NCBI GenBank assembly: GCA_016808115.1
Contig: JAEQBH010000193.1
Location: forward strand, 868,001 to 932,000
Source: Tetrastigma voinierianum
Lineage: Eukaryota; Streptophyta; Magnoliopsida; Vitales; Vitaceae
Length of the DNA stretch: 64,000 nt
Direction of reading: 5' to 3'
In this document: positions 21,741-33,026 of the stretch, piece after piece
Numbering within the stretch: the stretch's first letter is position 1
Layout of the letters: each line of letters starts with the position of its first letter
Position numbers and translations under genes: made by a program
Notes under the pieces: model-generated
What the model was told of the DNA's origin: nothing
Seen by the model: the letters and a program-made list of their open reading frames with translations, nothing else
Databases searched by the model: none

Positions 21741-22905
21741 ATAGCGAGATGGCGGAGCGAAGATTGGCCAGAGGTCAACCGAAGTCGCGACGAAGTACCT
21801 CAAGAGCGAGACACTATGGAAGACTTACGGGACCGGTTATCGAGATGAATACTCGGTAGTGAGGCGACCGCCGATGCTAATTTTGAGCTCAGCCGGCCGA
21901 TCACCATGGATTAAAGCAGAGCAATTCCACCGAATCACCCACTGATCTTGTGTTTAACAGGACGGTTTAAAATAGCCCATCTGATTCTAGAATTAGATAG
22001 TGTGGGGCAGTTATTAAGGCTGCGGTTGTTTCCATTCTCTTTAAGAGATATGGCTGCATCATGGTTTGACTCACTACCGTATGGATCTGTTAATACATGG
22101 GAAGAGGCGTGGAAGCTTACACAGGCGATTCTTTCCTCCATCCCTCATACGAAGACAGAGAGGGAAATTACTACTTTCAAACAAAGGGAAGATGAGAGTC
22201 ACATACCTTGCAGGAGATAAAGAGGAACAGCACGAAGAGATGTCCATGCACGGGATAGACACGAAGACTTTCGTGGACATCTTACACCACTCCATGATTA
22301 TACCTCAAGGTATATGGAGTGCAGAAGCTTGCGAGGCGGGCATTAGAAGAAGAAAGAGAGAGCGAGAAGAAGCAAGGCGGTGATCGAGGATCTTGCTAGG
22401 TGCGACATGGACCTCCTTCGAATCCTCGGGGCGAGTAGAAGGCTAAAGGAAATGGAATGATTGAGGCGGAACTCAGATGCCACGTCATGGAGGCCAAGCT
22501 GGATCCATTGATGCATCGGTTGGATAAAAGAATGCACTCTGCAAATGAGATGAGCAGTGGAAAGAGAAGGAAGAGTAAATAATGCGAGTATTTGAAGGGT
22601 TCTATCTGGAGTTAACGAGGAGGCTAAGCTATTTGAGCGAGCCTGAGCATATCATTTCAAGCCTAACCCCACGACATCGGCGGGATTTATACCCCGAAGC
22701 GTGGGAACCGCGAGAATTTCTCTTATAGTGTGGAGGAGCATAACACGTCCCCAGACATAGGCAAAACTTTCGGCAAGTGCTCAAGGTTCAGGCAACGAGG
22801 AGAGGGCGAAATGAATATCGAGTCAAAAAGGACTCGGACCTTTGAAGACCCGGATGCTCAGTTCATGAGGGGAAAATAAAAATTGTTAAACTTCCATGAA
22901 CAAGG
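21741..22905 (+). pseudogene. Element B gag
   Basis: A gag N-terminus begins near 21747 in broken frames, with MEDLRD at about 21818. The capsid domain is the open frame 21948-22220: LTGRFKIAHLILELDSVGQLLRLRLFPFSLRDMAASWFDSL (given here as overlapping family motifs LRLFPFSLRD and WFDSLPYGSVNTWEE). These are hallmark residues of Retrotrans_gag. It continues ILSSIPHTKTEREITTFKQ before shifting frame. A MHGID...FVDILHHSM stretch near 22240 and the NRENFSYSVEEH relic near 22710 of the Athila C-terminal motif mark the rest. Several frameshifts make it non-functional. Confidence 0.85.
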
Positions 22906-23189
22906 TTTGCGGGGTGGAAGCCGAAAACCAGTTCTCAAATTTTTTCAAACAACCACCAATGCCTCTCGAGAACACAGGAAAGCATAAATAGGGCCAGTTG
23001 GCCTAACCACCTTAGAATCAAATTAAAGATGCTTTTCCCAGTGACACGAAGAAAAATCCGAAAGAGTGCATGGGTACGGCTTAAAAGTGGAAAGAGAATT
23101 GAGAGGAAAATTGGAGAAAGATGAAAGCAATAGGAGAAGGATCTTGGAAATGCTGAGTACGGGGAAAGAAAGGAAGAAAGAGCGTGAAC
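22906..23189 (+). other. Element B gag-pol junction
   Basis: Degenerate Lys/Glu-rich sequence, partly open at 23066-23269 (RELRGKLEKDESNRRRILEM). It corresponds to the variable region before the protease linker. Confidence 0.5.
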
Positions 23190-23790
23190 TCTATGCTGCG
23201 GTTCCATTCAACGAGGCGCAAAAGTCAAGGATAGAGGAAGCGATTCGCAAAATTTTTGAAAACTTTTAGGAAGTTGGAGATAAGCATGCCATTCACGAAG
23301 TGAAGCTAACTCAAATGCCACTTTATGCGAATTCTTGAAAGAAATTTTAAGCGAAGAAGATTCTGCGGAGAAGTAGTGAATCGTGCTACTTGCGGTGCGA
23401 GTGATAAAGAAGAATTTACCCGGAGAAGATGAAGAGACCCCGGAAGTTTCACCATTCCTTGCACCATTGGAGGATTTGGAAATTCAAAGGCTCTTGTGAC
23501 TCAGGTGCAAGTATTAACTAATGCCATTATACGTGCGAGGAAATTAAGTTTGGGGGAGCTTACTCCCTCTTTGTTACTCTCGAATGGCGGATAGAGCTGA
23601 TAGGCGCGAAACTGGAAGAGGTCATTGAGTCATGTTTTGTTAAGGTGGGGAGATTTTTCTGTCGACTATCATCCTGGACATTGAAGAAGATTCTGATCCC
23701 TCTCTGCTGCTGGAGGCCATTCCTATGGCCAGGGCCTTTAATAGATGTCAGAAAGGAGTTCTCACTCGGGGTTGGAAAAGCGGTGACTAA
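23190..23790 (+). pseudogene. Element B protease and linker
   Basis: The linker shows YAAVPFNEAQKSRIEEAIRK and TQMPLYA. The protease active site reads CDSGASIN at about 23490-23520, so the D-S-G triad is preserved, then shifts frame (LMPLY). A later VKVGRFF-like strand and LDIEEDSDPSLLLE match the second half of the domain. The final LGRPF is altered. Confidence 0.8.
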
Positions 23791-24179
23791 TCTGCTCAAA
23801 GTTTGAAGGAATTTAGACACGGATAGGAAGATTACAAGTTAGTAGATGATGTCTATCACGCAACTCGATTGTTATTATGATTATAATGCTCAACTACTAT
23901 CGATAGAAAATGAGATGAATTTCGAGTATCTTGAAGGTGTTAATTAAGTGTTAATTCGATTTTCTCGCATCGCCAGAATGCACCGGTGCGTGTTGAGTCT
24001 TAAACAAACAAAGATGGACAATGGAGACAATAATGAAGAGGGTGAATTTCAGTCAGAATGCGGCGTGGGTGCTGTTTAAAGAGTTGACAAGTCATTCGGG
24101 CATGCTTACTTAGAGCTACCAAAGAGTAAGCCAGTGATTATCTCTGGCTAGACTCGATGTCGAGCAACAAAGTCAATAA

Positions 24180-24546
24180 AATTAAGAATTATCGTGAGTC
24201 GATTGCTTGGTCCATGATGAATTAAAGGGGTATCACCCGTCAATATCATGCACGCACAAAATACCGATAAATGCAAAACCATTCATTAACATCAAAGAAG
24301 ACTAACCCGCCATGAAAGAAGTAGTCGAAGTGAAGTGCTCAAATGGTTGAATGCCGGTTTTATATACGCAATTCCCATGGCCTCGGGTTAGCCTGGGCCC
24401 ATGAAGTTCTCAAGAAAGTGGGTTCACTGGAAAGGTGGGTTCAGCGTGATCAGAAATAGAAAAATGAGTTAATTCCAACAAGAGCGTTGACCGGATGGAA
24501 GTATGTATCGGTGGGAAGCCGAACCGGCAACCGGAAGGATCATTTT
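24180..24546 (+). pseudogene. Element B reverse transcriptase, N-terminal part
   Basis: Broken frames give KTNPPMKEVVE (about 24300), LNAGFIYAIPMASG, KKVGSL, the EKNELIPTRALTGWKYV-like stretch (about 24455-24510) and RKDHF just before 24546. The order matches Athila RT fingers. It is interrupted at 24547 by the solo LTR and continues at 26159. The 23790-24180 stretch upstream is the protease-RT linker, closed in all frames. Confidence 0.8.
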
Positions 24547-24892
24547 CGATTGGTGCCCAGTGCGATTTTGAACCTATTCGGGATGGAGTTTGGATGCTTT
24601 GCGCATAATCATATGATTAAGCGATTGATGTGCGAGTCCACTTAGTTCCACTAATGCCATTTCGAGATTGTTTGGTTAGTTTTGCAGGTTTTGAGGACTA
24701 AGCGATGAAACAACCGTATTGGTGTTGAATGCAGAGATTCTCGATGATTTCCACTAAGCTAAGTGATGAAATATAGATTCAATGAAGAAATGAAGACAAA
24801 GTGATGAACAAGAATGCGATAGAATCTGAGTGTGCAAAAAAGCAATTAAGGAAATTTCTCTATGATTACTTGAAAATTTCCATTTGGGATTG

Positions 24893-25170
24893 CGAAAATT
24901 TACTGCAACCATAGCGAAAATTTCGCAAATCCTAACGAAATTAAGATTTAAATGAGCTAGCGAATTTAACTCATGAAAATCAACGTGCTGGCAATTAACC
25001 AATTTAAAATATCTCATATAAATTTAAACTAGAGTAGAGGAATTTCGCTAGTAGCGAAATTCACTATTGATATGAAATTTTCCAATTCGTAGCTCTGCAG
25101 CAGAGATTTAGCTAGGCTAGCGAAATTTCGCTATCTTAGCGAAATTCTCCTCAATAGCGAAAATGGTTGC
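24893..25170. repeat. Cluster of AGCGAAATTTCGCT palindromes
   Basis: It includes GCGAAAATTTCGC at 24914-24926, AATTTCGCTA-G-TAGCGAAATT at 25041-25061 (perfect 10-bp arms) and TAGCGAAATTTCGCTA at 25118-25133 (perfect 16-bp palindrome), with single arms nearby at 24893, 25137 and 25155. It lies about 110-390 bp upstream of the TATA box. Confidence 0.85.
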
Positions 25171-25280
25171 TGTGATTTTATTGTAATTAATAGATATTTA
25201 TTTTGGTGTATTACCACCCATAACTCTCTTTTCTGCCAATATCATTCGATGCTATATATTTTCACACTTTTGGGTGGATT

Positions 25281-25290
25281 CTATAAACCC
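25281..25290 (+). promoter_or_regulatory. TATA box of the solo LTR
   Basis: CTATAAACCC, followed about 80 nt later by a pyrimidine-rich start-like stretch (GCTCTCTTTCTCTCTCTTC). Confidence 0.5.
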
Positions 25291-26158
25291 CATAATTTTA
25301 GCCTAAGCAATTTTAGCGACCGGCTTTTCATTTTATAAAATTCATGACTTTCATTTTAGGGTTTCATTTGCTCTCTTTCTCTCTCTTCTTTCTTTCATTT
25401 TCTCGAGTACCAAACACCCTTGAGGATGTGACTCAAGGATGTAATTAAGCCTCATAGCCATGAAGGAGGGTTGCTAGCTTGGTTTTGGGGCTGCCGGGTT
25501 GGCCATCTTGTTTTAAATGATACAGTCTTTGCATTTATGGTTCCATACCTTCCAAACTAGGGTTTAATGCCATTTAATGTTGTTCCTTTGGTCAATACTT
25601 GCCATGCTTTAGGGGTTCGAGTGCATACTTAATGCTAAGATGCTGCCCGATATCCTTCCCCAGATGCCATTCTGAGCCATTGAAATAGAGGTTGAGTGCT
25701 AGGTTTTTTAAAGCCCGGAATAGGACTGAATGCCCAGTACTTGTGTTGACTCAAATAGGAGTGGTTCTAGGGTTAGGTTTATGGTAAACAAAGATTCGGT
25801 TTTGGCTTTGACTATATGTCACTTGCCATAATGCGAAATAACCAGGAACCTTTGTAATACCCCCATGTTGTCAAGGAAAGTGATGACCCCAGCCTTAAGG
25901 TTACCATTTTCACATTTCACTTTCAGCCATTACAGTTAGTCGAGTAAACAAATTAATATTACCCATTTGTAAGACAAATCAAAAAGAATCAAACTAAAGC
26001 CTCTGATTTTCAAACGCTAATGCAAATCATTAGGTAGGATGAAAACCCATCCCGTGTTTGACCACTGGCCATTATCTTTGCTTGATAGCTTGACTGTGAT
26101 GGGAGGAAACTATGAAACAAATTTTGTTGATTCCGCTCACCTGCAGTGGCACGAATCA

Positions 26159-26700
26159 ATTTCCGTTGCCCTTCATCGATCGGATGTTGGACGGGTGCGG
26201 TCGCCCTCGTTTTGTTTCCTAGATGGATATTAAAATTTATAACAGTTGCCATTGCACTGAGGGACCGGAAAACCATTCACATGTGCCCATATGGCACCTT
26301 TGCCTTCAGGAAAGGATGCCATTGGGTTGTGTCCTCCTACTACTTTCGAGAGGTGTATGATGTCCGTGTTCTCAGTTTTTGTTGAGGAGGTCATGGAGAT
26401 TTTTATGGATGACTTCACGGGTATATGGATCTAGTTTTGAGCATTTATTCAACAACTGCAAAGCGGTGCGAATCCTGAACAAACAACAGCATTAAGGCGG
26501 GAAAAGTACTCATTATTGTGCCGAAGGTATTGTTCTTGGTCATAAAATTTACGCTCTGGGGACTGAAGTATGGGCCGATCAAGGTTTCGATTATCAAGAC
26601 TCTTGCATATGACGAGTAAAAGGGATAAGGAGTTTCTTGGGATATCTTTGGATTCTATAGGAGATTCATCAAAGACTTCTCAAAAATAGCAAGACCATTA
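26159..26700 (+). pseudogene. Element B reverse transcriptase, C-terminal part
   Basis: It resumes with FPLPFIDRM, then ITVAIALRDRKTIHMCPYGTFAFRKG, then MMSVFSVFVEEVMEIFMDDF, with the catalytic FMDD at about 26398-26415. The thumb and connection follow as LGISLDSIGDSSKTSQK-like pieces (GFYRRFIKDFSKIARPL in the right frame, about 26648-26702). Catalytic aspartates are intact. Confidence 0.85.
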
Positions 26701-27180
26701 TGCAGATTACTGGAGAAAGACACAAGGTTTAATTTTGACTCTGAGGCGACCTTTGAAGAAATCAAGATCGAGTTGGATTGGCTTTATCATGCGTGCACGG
26801 AATCGGATCGAGGATTCGAAATAATGTGATGCCGGTGATTTCGCAATGGGAGGCGTATTGGGGCAAAGAAAGAAGATATTGAGCCATATACTATGCTGTG
26901 AGAACCTGATGAAGCGAAAACTATTCAACGCTACTGAAAGGGAAGTGCTAGCCATAGTTTTTCTTGTGAGAAATTCAAGTCATACATTTTGGGATCATAT
27001 TATCGTTCACCTTGACCATGCGGCAATCAAATATCGAGTGTCGAAAAGGAAGCCAAGCAGGCGATAAGGTGGGTGTTGTTACTCTGAGTTTGATGCGGAA
27101 ATTAAAGATAAGAAAGGTTGTGACAATGTGATAGGCGATCACTTGTCGAGTAAGAAAACAACAAAGTAGAAGGAGGAGCG
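26701..27180 (+). pseudogene. Element B RNase H
   Basis: The order is LLEKDTRFNFDSEATFEEIK, CDAGDFAMGGVLGQRKK (first catalytic Asp region, two frames, about 26830-26875), the NATEREVLAIVFLVRNS helix with its Glu (about 26928-26967), DHAAIKYRVSKRKPSR and then DNVIGDHLS near 27120. The whole domain is traceable with only local frameshifts. Confidence 0.87.
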
Positions 27181-28440
27181 AAATTAACGGAGAACTTTCC
27201 GGATGAGCAAGCGATTTAAATTGTCATTCTGACTCCCGTAGTATCTTGATATCGTGAATTACTTGGCTTGTGGAGTAGTGCCTTTAGATTCAGCTACCAG
27301 CGAAAAGAAAGCTTCAAGCCCGGCGGCCAGTATTACATGCAGGATGACCCGTTGCTATTTAAAGAGATGGCGACATGATTATAAGAAGATGTGTGCGAGT
27401 GAGCAAATGCAAAATTTTGGATAAGATATCATGCATGTCGCCCATATGGGGACATTTCGAGGAGAAAAAAGCGGCTCATAGATACTCCAATACACGGATT
27501 TTATTGGCCATATCTTTAGAAGCGTCTTTGAATAAGGTCCAAATTATGGGAAGATGCAGATTGGAAATATCGGCCGTGACGAAATGCCCCTCCTGAGGCA
27601 TATTGGTGGTCTGACTTTTGATGTATGGGAATAGATTTATGGGACCCTTCCCACCATCATTTGGAAACTTGTACATCTTATTTGGCCGGTGGATTAGCAT
27701 GTGTCCAAGTGGGTGGAAGCAATAAGCTTGTCAAGGAATGGCGCCAACCTGATAGTGGGTTTCTTGCAAAGGAACATTTTGAGCGAGGTCAAACACCCGA
27801 GGACTATCATCGGTGACGGGGAAGCCACTTTGCAAACAAAATGTTGCAAAGCTCATGGCAGTATGGGATCAAACATATAATGAGCTAGCTTATCACCCCC
27901 GGACCCAATGAATGACGAAATTTCCAATAGGGAGATTAAAGGATCTTGGAAAGGCGTAAGTTGAGCGGGGAAAGATTGGTCTTCGAGCTTGATGATGCAC
28001 TTTGGGCTTCCCGGGATGGCATTCAAAACTCCCATTGGGATGTCCACATAGTGGTCTTTGGCAAACCATGTCACCTCCCTCTTGAGGCGGAATCTGAAAG
28101 CCATGTGGGCCATCGAAGGCGAACCGATTTCAAATTGAGGAAGAGGGCGCTCTGATTAGACAAGCTAGAAGATTTGAGAAAGCGAAGCTTTATGATAATG
28201 CTAGAATATACAAGAGACAGAACAAAAGAAATGGCATGATCAAGGATTACGGAAGAGTTCGGAGGCTTGAGGGGATCGAGGGATTACGCTATTTAACTCC
28301 AGTTAAGATTATTTCCGGAAAGTTGGAAATCAAAATGGAGTGGACCATATCGGTGGTGTCAATCTTACCTTTGGAAGCGGTAACACTTCGGGGTGATCTT
28401 GAGGAAAGAATTCAAGGTTAATGGTGAACTAAGCAAATAT
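27181..28440 (+). pseudogene. Element B integrase
   Basis: It starts with ENFPDEQAI and SYQRKESFKPGGQYYMQDDP. The zinc finger is spread over 27375-27596: IIRRCVRVSKCKILDKISC, GHFEEKKAAHRY, and a CRLEISAVTKCP-like relic of C..C. The catalytic core includes GIDLWDPSHHHLETCTSYL, DYHR-GD (about 27800) and DWSSSLMMHFGLPGMAFKTP-like LDDALW. The C-terminus is FGKPCHLPLEAESESHVG. A tail near 28236-28421 covers LTPVKIISGKLEIKMEW. Minus-strand ORFs at 27476 and 27853 are shadows. Confidence 0.87.
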
Positions 28441-29400
28441 CTCAATAGGGGAGAAAGAAAGGAAGAACTCAATTTGGTAGATTGAAGAGAAGAAGGCTTA
28501 AAACAGCTAGTCATTAAGGACTCAAAACAGGCTTTGACTCATGGAGGCAACCCATATAGATTTTTGCTTCTTTATATAGATTTTGAATATTTTTTAATTA
28601 CTCGTTTTGATTTTTTCTTGTAATGATTTGTTAGGACTTTCTAAGTTAGTATTTGATCAATTAAACCCTTTTTGAAATTGTTACAGTGTGCACATGCGAA
28701 GTCTCGGGGCTGGTGAGAAAGAACCCCCGACTCCCAGGAGGCTCCGACACTTCACGGGATAAGGGCGACTTGAAAAGAGAGTATTTTCTCCTAAACAGAA
28801 TTACATTTGTGGAAAATAAATAGAATGCATGTTTGGTGTTGTTTGGGAGTACTTTATTGGATATTAAGAATTTGCAAAATTAATAAGGAGTGCGAAAATT
28901 TGTCGATCATCAAATTTAGGGCAGAATGCCGGGTAAGTCGCAACGGATTGCAACTTAGTAAAAGTGCGAGAGGGAGGAAACAAGGCACGCAGTGCGACGC
29001 CAAAAGTTGTCGCGACGAGGAGACCCATCCCAGTGTGACGGGAACATTTGGGTCGCGACGAAGGAACAGTTCATGAAGAATGAGTGAAGGTCGCGACGAA
29101 GCTTCGGCTATGTCATGGGAAATTGCTTACATTGACCCGAAAGAGTAGAAATGCCCGGATGTCGCAACCTTGTGATATATTGTCCTCCCCTGAAATTACT
29201 TATGTAGCGACAAACAATAATAGAATCGCGACATAAGAGAAAGAACAGTCTTGACGGGGCAACTTTTAAATACGCGCCTTTATTTAATGACCGGCCTACA
29301 AATTGCGGCTGAAGTGAAGTCGCGATAAGCGCAATTAAATGAAGTAATAAAGAGTCCTGATAATGATTAGATTGCAAATGTTGAGAAACTCCCTCCGCCT
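28441..29400 (+). other. Spacer between pol and env-like ORF of element B, with GTCGCGAC motifs
   Basis: Non-coding. Perfect GTCGCGAC occurs at 29009, 29052 and 29090, with near matches (GTCGCAAC, ATCGCGAC, GTCGCGAT) to about 29330. The homologous spacer of element C has the same feature. It ends shortly before the env-like region. Confidence 0.75.
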
Positions 29401-29404
29401 TATT

Positions 29405-31100
29405 TCATTCCTTGGAAGCAAATACAACTCTTCATCTTCGCTACTCTCTGGTTTTCAATTCTTACGAGCCACAGATCCAAATTCTTCCTAAAATATACAT
29501 TCCTCGAATGGTAGGACCGTCTGACCCTCGTCCCAAATCTAAGCGAGATCATGTAAAAATATACTCGGCCGAGAAGAAGTTGTCGGGAACCAACAAGGAG
29601 GGCACACTGCTTAAAACCATCGAGTTCAACGGTTTCCAAGCGCGGAGAAAAGGGGAAGAAAATAGCGAAGAGGAGAGACGGGTCGTATCGGAAGAAACCT
29701 GTCTGGAAGAAGTACTATGTTGAGTAAGGGTTTTGTCGGAGAAGAGGCTTCCAGCAGGCTCATCTCCCCCTTTCAAGGAACTAATAGAACAAAGAGAGGT
29801 TGAAACCTGCAAGCATCGAATCCCGGATCTGTGTATAGTTCGAGGAATTCTACTCCAACCTGGTAGTGAGGAAGGATAAATCTATTTTATGTCGGAGGTT
29901 TGGTGCAGGTATAGAGCGAAAGGGCTCATCAGTAAAGTAATACAGAATGGAATGGCGGAAGCGCCTGGATCCAAATTGAGAAGATGATAGAAATGACTTG
30001 ACCATGAGAAGGTGCGAGAAAGTTGGACGGTAGGGAAGTGAAAGAAAGGAAAGGAAGAGCAAAAGACCATAAACATGGGAGATTTATGAAGCGAAGAGTA
30101 TGGTTTACTTCTGGCCTCTGTGTAGTTCCAGGCCCGAGCATGTATGCGCACTTGATGCAGGAACAAAAGCCCGATCATTCTCTATGCTATGCGAAGAGTG
30201 CAAAGATTAATGCGGGAGCGATCATTGAAAACTGATAATGAGATACCATGGAAGGGAATAAGGGGTTTGATCCCTCCTTTGACAACTATCACGAGGCTAT
30301 GTTTGAGGTTGGCGTGAAGGAACTTGGGAAGAAGAAGAAGAATGCCCCCGAGGTTTCACCTTCTTAATACATTAGGAATTAAGCAAAGGGCTAGGAATCA
30401 AAGAAAGGGGATTACAATGAGACGAATCAGAGAAAGAAATTGAGAATCTGAGACGAGAAGAGGACACCCTTACAGTTTGCGGATCGAGAAGAAAAGAAAG
30501 ATCAAGCACATCCCGAGAAGAGAACACCTTTATGTTTACGAGGAGAATGACAAGGGATGGAAGCCACATAAATTTCTCAACCCATTTGGTCGGCTCTCCC
30601 ACATCGGGAACATAGATTTGAGAACTGTGGTAGAAAGCTACAGGGGAGCTTAGGGAATAATCAAATAATGGGATGCTCGGTTCCATTCGAGGAGAGAGAA
30701 TGGAAGAAAGGGAAAGGGAATGGAGCATCCGACAAAATTCGAGGAGAAGAAGTATGTAGACGGAGGTGAAAGAAAGATCGTGATGGGAAGAGCCCGGGAA
30801 GGAAGCGGATGAAGGAGATCTGCTTGGAGCATCAGAGGAAAAATTGAGAAGGAAATGGAGGGAAAGAGATCCGATCTTGAAGAAGTTGCGGTGAGCCGTG
30901 AGTCATTTTACATGTCCCGGTATGATCGTGATTCTCGACTCCCAACAATCATAAAGAGGGACTCGGATCGGAAGGCCCGAGCTATGGAGCGGATCCAGGG
31001 ATTAAAATTCCTCTACGTCTGATATTCGGAACTAGAGAAGAGGATGAAGGAAAGAGATAAAGGCTTGATGACAAGATGCCTTCGGAAGAAAATTAAAAGC
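29405..31100 (+). pseudogene. Element B env-like / plant transposon protein ORF
   Basis: Position and sequence match the ORF of element C (59657-61526). The first frame (29412-29723) contains RYSLVFNSYEPQIQILPK and RDHVKIYSAEKK. Domain relics follow: RGFQQAHLPLSRN (about 29750), EFYSNLVVRK-like (about 29840), and VWFTSGLCVVPGPSMYAHL with a later KINAGAIIEN (30023-30235). The latter is the F-L-P-H...LLYAIL.G..I..G.II segment of the plant transposon protein domain (PF20167 type). The tail (about 30840-31060) is a charged coiled-coil relic, SRESFYMSRYDRDSRLP, RIQGLKFLYV and ELEKRMKERDKG. It is broken in many places, more so than element C. Confidence 0.72.
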
Positions 31101-33026
31101 GAAGGAATTTGGATTTGATCAACAATAATCTTTCCAAATTTTAGAAGTCATGGTGAAATGGAGAACACGATGAACACATTGGGGAAAAACCAGGATGATC
31201 CCGAACAAAGAGTTGATCCTGCTTAATTGATCCTTGAAGAGCAGACCCAGAGGGAGAATGACAAGAAGAAGAAGAAACGAAATGAAGTTTCCCGAAGATT
31301 CTCTCTGAATTTGGCTACCCTTGATTTGGATCCTCAAACATCTTTGCTCCTACGAAAAGACAAATGAAATCTTCCCGTTGATTTCTCCCTTCTCTTCACA
31401 TCTCTTTGATTTGTTATTCTCAACTTTTCATCATATCATGAATAAAATGAAAAATTTGTTAAAAGGAAATGTTTGATGTTGCTTGCGATTAGATTGTATT
31501 GTTACTTTGCTTGAATTATTGGGAGAATAACATTAGGATTTAGTTCGAGAATGAAAATCTTTGACATATCATAATCTGAACTAGTTGAAATGGTTTGACT
31601 AGAGGTCATTTGAAACCTGAATAATTGCGGAATAGGCCAGAATGACATAATTCAGATTGAAACTCATTTGCATAATTGACTTGAATTTAGTGATGGAGTC
31701 GAAGATAAAGGAAAGTCATCAATTTGGAAGGAGCAAAATATATTTTTGAGTTTGTAGTATAAGCATTAAGCCCAGAAGAACACAGGTGAGCTGACCCGTC
31801 ATATAACTCATATCAGTGAGTGAGTCGAGGACATCCTTACGGTTAGTCACATTAATCAAATTGAATTCTAGAACTTGTTAGATTATTGGTCGGCGAAATC
31901 TGAGTGATCCTGACTAACGAGAAATGATCTGGAGCCATCCTTAGCGGTTTGAGCCATTAATACCCTTATTTATATGTACTGCATACACCTTAGTTCTGAA
32001 TTTGAGCCAAACAATCCTTATAAACAGCCATTAGGAATCCCAAACCGTCCTAGATAATTAATCCTCCAGTAAGAACCTGCGATTACCCGAAAATTCAAAA
32101 GAAGGAGGAAGAGATAAAGTTTGAAGTATATAATTTTTTTTTTAGGAACTAAAGGAGAAAATCTGAGAAAGGGGGTGAAGAGAGAAAGATCTAGCGGGAA
32201 TATACAACAGAAAGAAGCTTAAGGGAAGAAGTTTTTGTCTTGTGGCCTAACTCTCTTGAGCAAATTCAAGTTCTTAAGGGTGTTTACCAACACCTGATAC
32301 CACAATGCCAAATTTGGTATGGGAGTTTACTAACCCAAAGTTTGCTAAGAGTGTTAAGAAGAAGCACAAAGACGAAACGTTGCACTATTCTGAATGGTGA
32401 TAGAAAAGTTCAACGATGCTGAAGTACAAGTGAGAGTAGGAATGAGCGATTTTAAGCCGAGGAAGAAATCGAGAAGATACTAGATGAAGTTTGGGGAATC
32501 AATAAAAAATTTGCAAGGAAAGAAGAGGCGACAGTTAGTAAGAAGGAAAGTGGGTAATCTTGCTTCAAGGTTCAAGTCATCCCACGAGAGGCCGAGGCTG
32601 TGATTCTGAGCACAGGGGGCACAGATTAATCTTGAGGTTAGATTACCTACATTAGTAGGTGATGTGAACAACGAGCATATGGAATTTGGAAATCTTGAAG
32701 GATCAAAGCGTGAAGGACCTCGGAGAGGGTTGGCTAAACCCACTAGAAAAGAGAAGAAGACCAACCTACTTTTCGACGAGGATCAACTAGCTCACTGTTT
32801 ATAAAACAAATTCAACAATTTAGTTTGTACACCGGATTGAGTAGAGACTAACCTTCATCTGGACTTGAGAAAGTAGATATCAGGAAAAAGAATGCAATTC
32901 TAGTCTTTCAATTAAATTGAGTTTTTGTTGCAAAACCATAAAGCAGAAAAATGTCCTTTTGTTTGAGACAAACAAATCTTTTCTTTCTTTTAACAAGAGA
33001 TGACAAAATTTAAGTTTAGGGGAGTT
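31101..33026 (+). other. 3' non-coding tail of element B, with PPT
   Basis: Alignable with 61527-63507 of element C (ATCATGAATAAAA, GGAAATGTTTG.TTG, GAGAATAACATTAGGATTTAGTTC). I see no ORF. It ends with the PPT AAGTTTAGGGGAGTT directly before LTR-c. Confidence 0.8.

Larger units (their letters stand above)
24547..26158 (+). mobile_element. Solo-LTR-like insertion (1.6 kb) within element B RT
   Basis: The RT frame breaks after RKDHF and resumes with PLPFIDRM on the other side; element C has the same place uninterrupted (about 56570), so this is an insertion with a known empty site. The ends are inverted: GATTGGTGCC on the left and GGCACGAATCA on the right, compatible with LTR termini TG...CA, the left T being mutated. 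ATTTT at 24542 and ATTTC at 26159 could be a 5-bp duplication. An LTR-like promoter is present, and there is no ORF. A TIR element with a 9-bp duplication (ATCATTTTC/ATCAATTTC) is the alternative. Orientation is inferred from the TATA box. Confidence 0.7.

Noticed and set aside
30372..30728. 118-codon minus-strand ORF and overlapping minus ORFs in 29549-30832
   Set aside because: Antisense to the env-like region of element B, Ser/Leu/Phe-rich shadow of Lys/Glu-rich coding sequence.
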